DNA from: Gammaproteobacteria bacterium
GTDB taxonomy: Bacteria; Pseudomonadota; Gammaproteobacteria; SZUA-229
Length of the DNA: 6,284 nt
NCBI GenBank assembly: GCA_030641945.1
Contig: DAOWLL010000111.1
Span: 1 to 6,284, forward strand
Reading direction: 5' to 3'
Shown: one piece after another, positions 5,927 to 6,284 of the stretch
Numbering within the stretch: position 1 is the stretch's first letter
Layout of the letters: each line of letters begins with the position of its first letter
Program-made: the position numbers and the translations under genes
Notes under the pieces: generated by a model
The model's input: the letters and a program-made list of their open reading frames with translations, nothing else
Told to the model about the DNA's origin: nothing
Databases searched by the model: none

Positions 5927-6284
5927 ATGACACCCGTATTACTCGACCAACGCAGTATATTCAGAGCCGGCATAGCTGTAACCCTCACTATGTCCGTGGT
6001 ATTTTTCACTGGTTACTATGTTGGCCACCAGAAGTCTGACTCTGGAAGCGGTATCGGGCTGAATAAAACCATAGCCCTGGCACTTCCCAGGCCGGCGCAT
6101 GCAGATACCACGGAGTATGAACCACTTGTTCCCCAGGCAGATAGGCCCGGCGCTAATATCGCTGTTGACAGCCCGGAAGGCACGCTCGCCCCTATCGAGG
6201 CCAGGCAACAGCCACTTACACAAGAGCAAAACCCAGACCCAACGCGAGAACCGCTCATACAACCCCCCCCCCGACAAAGAGAGA
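5927..6284 (+). CDS. Bitopic membrane protein with Pro/Gln-rich linker, 5' part only (possible SPOR-type protein)
   Basis: An open frame of 119 codons runs from the ATG at 5927 through the window end with no stop. A short cytoplasmic start containing Arg9 and Arg13 is followed by one transmembrane helix at about residues 14-33, ending GYYVGHQKS. After it comes a hydrophilic, probably periplasmic segment rich in Pro, Gln, Glu and Asp. This single helix plus a low-complexity linker is the usual front part of SPOR-domain cell-division proteins and some peptidoglycan-active proteins, but the defining C-terminal domain is outside the window. The ribosome binding site is weak. A run of ten C (6263-6272) falls in the linker and encodes consecutive Pro. 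Coding is supported by the clear helix and uninterrupted frame; identity is a guess. Confidence 0.6.
   Translation, partial: MTPVLLDQRSIFRAGIAVTLTMSVVFFTGYYVGHQKSDSGSGIGLNKTIALALPRPAHADTTEYEPLVPQADRPGANIAVDSPEGTLAPIEARQQPLTQEQNPDPTREPLIQPPPRQRE
6263..6272 (+). repeat. Ten-base poly-C tract inside a coding region
   Basis: Ten consecutive C residues sit in the Pro-rich linker of the truncated membrane protein, reading CCC CCC CCC C in frame. Such tracts are prone to slippage in replication and to miscalling in sequencing. The frame downstream (11-12 bases visible) stays open but is too short to confirm the count. Confidence 0.8.

Noticed and set aside
5939..6277. Minus-strand frames of 112 and 80 codons opposite the right-end gene
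   Set aside because: They mirror the plus-strand membrane protein frame, which has a clear transmembrane helix, and show no domain-like sequence of their own.

Overview
The window reads as chromosome of a free-living, probably marine gammaproteobacterium. The grounds are roughly balanced base composition, Gram-negative envelope genes (two lipoproteins, a Tat substrate, an outer-membrane beta-barrel) and the family resemblance of the proteins. No marker gene fixes the taxon. No insertion sequence, tRNA, rRNA or CRISPR array was seen.

Layout. Positions 1-334 are a leader without a convincing gene; they hold a long hairpin (250-284) and a weak promoter candidate. Two tightly coupled genes follow. 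One (335-1981) encodes a 548-aa lipoprotein resembling the DUF1800/PSD1-type proteins. The other (1994-3574) encodes a 526-aa Tat-exported protein of the DUF1501 (alkaline-phosphatase-fold) type. Its Shine-Dalgarno sequence overlaps the stop codon of the first gene. A perfect 13-bp hairpin (3592-3621) and a 7-bp inverted repeat (3641-3657) separate this pair from a second pair. That pair is a 77-aa DUF4266-type lipoprotein with a Gly/Cys tail (3683-3916) and a 407-aa DUF3570-type outer-membrane beta-barrel (3990-5213). All four genes lie on the plus strand and all four products are predicted to leave the cytoplasm.

The right flank looks like unrelated housekeeping sequence. A short AlkA-type DNA glycosylase (5237-5854, minus strand) runs convergently into the beta-barrel gene. 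It diverges from a membrane-anchored, Pro/Gln-rich protein (from 5927) that is cut by the window end and contains a run of ten C.

How the genes may work together. DUF1501-type Tat proteins are commonly encoded beside a DUF1800/PSD1-type partner, and DUF4266 is commonly encoded beside DUF3570; the biochemical role of both pairs is unknown to me. Having both in one co-oriented block, with no ApbE flavin transferase or thioredoxin gene in the window, is the most notable point. A cell-envelope system is a reasonable inference: two periplasmic or inner-membrane-anchored proteins, a small Cys-tailed lipoprotein and an outer-membrane barrel. The hairpin between the pairs means they may instead be two independently expressed units.
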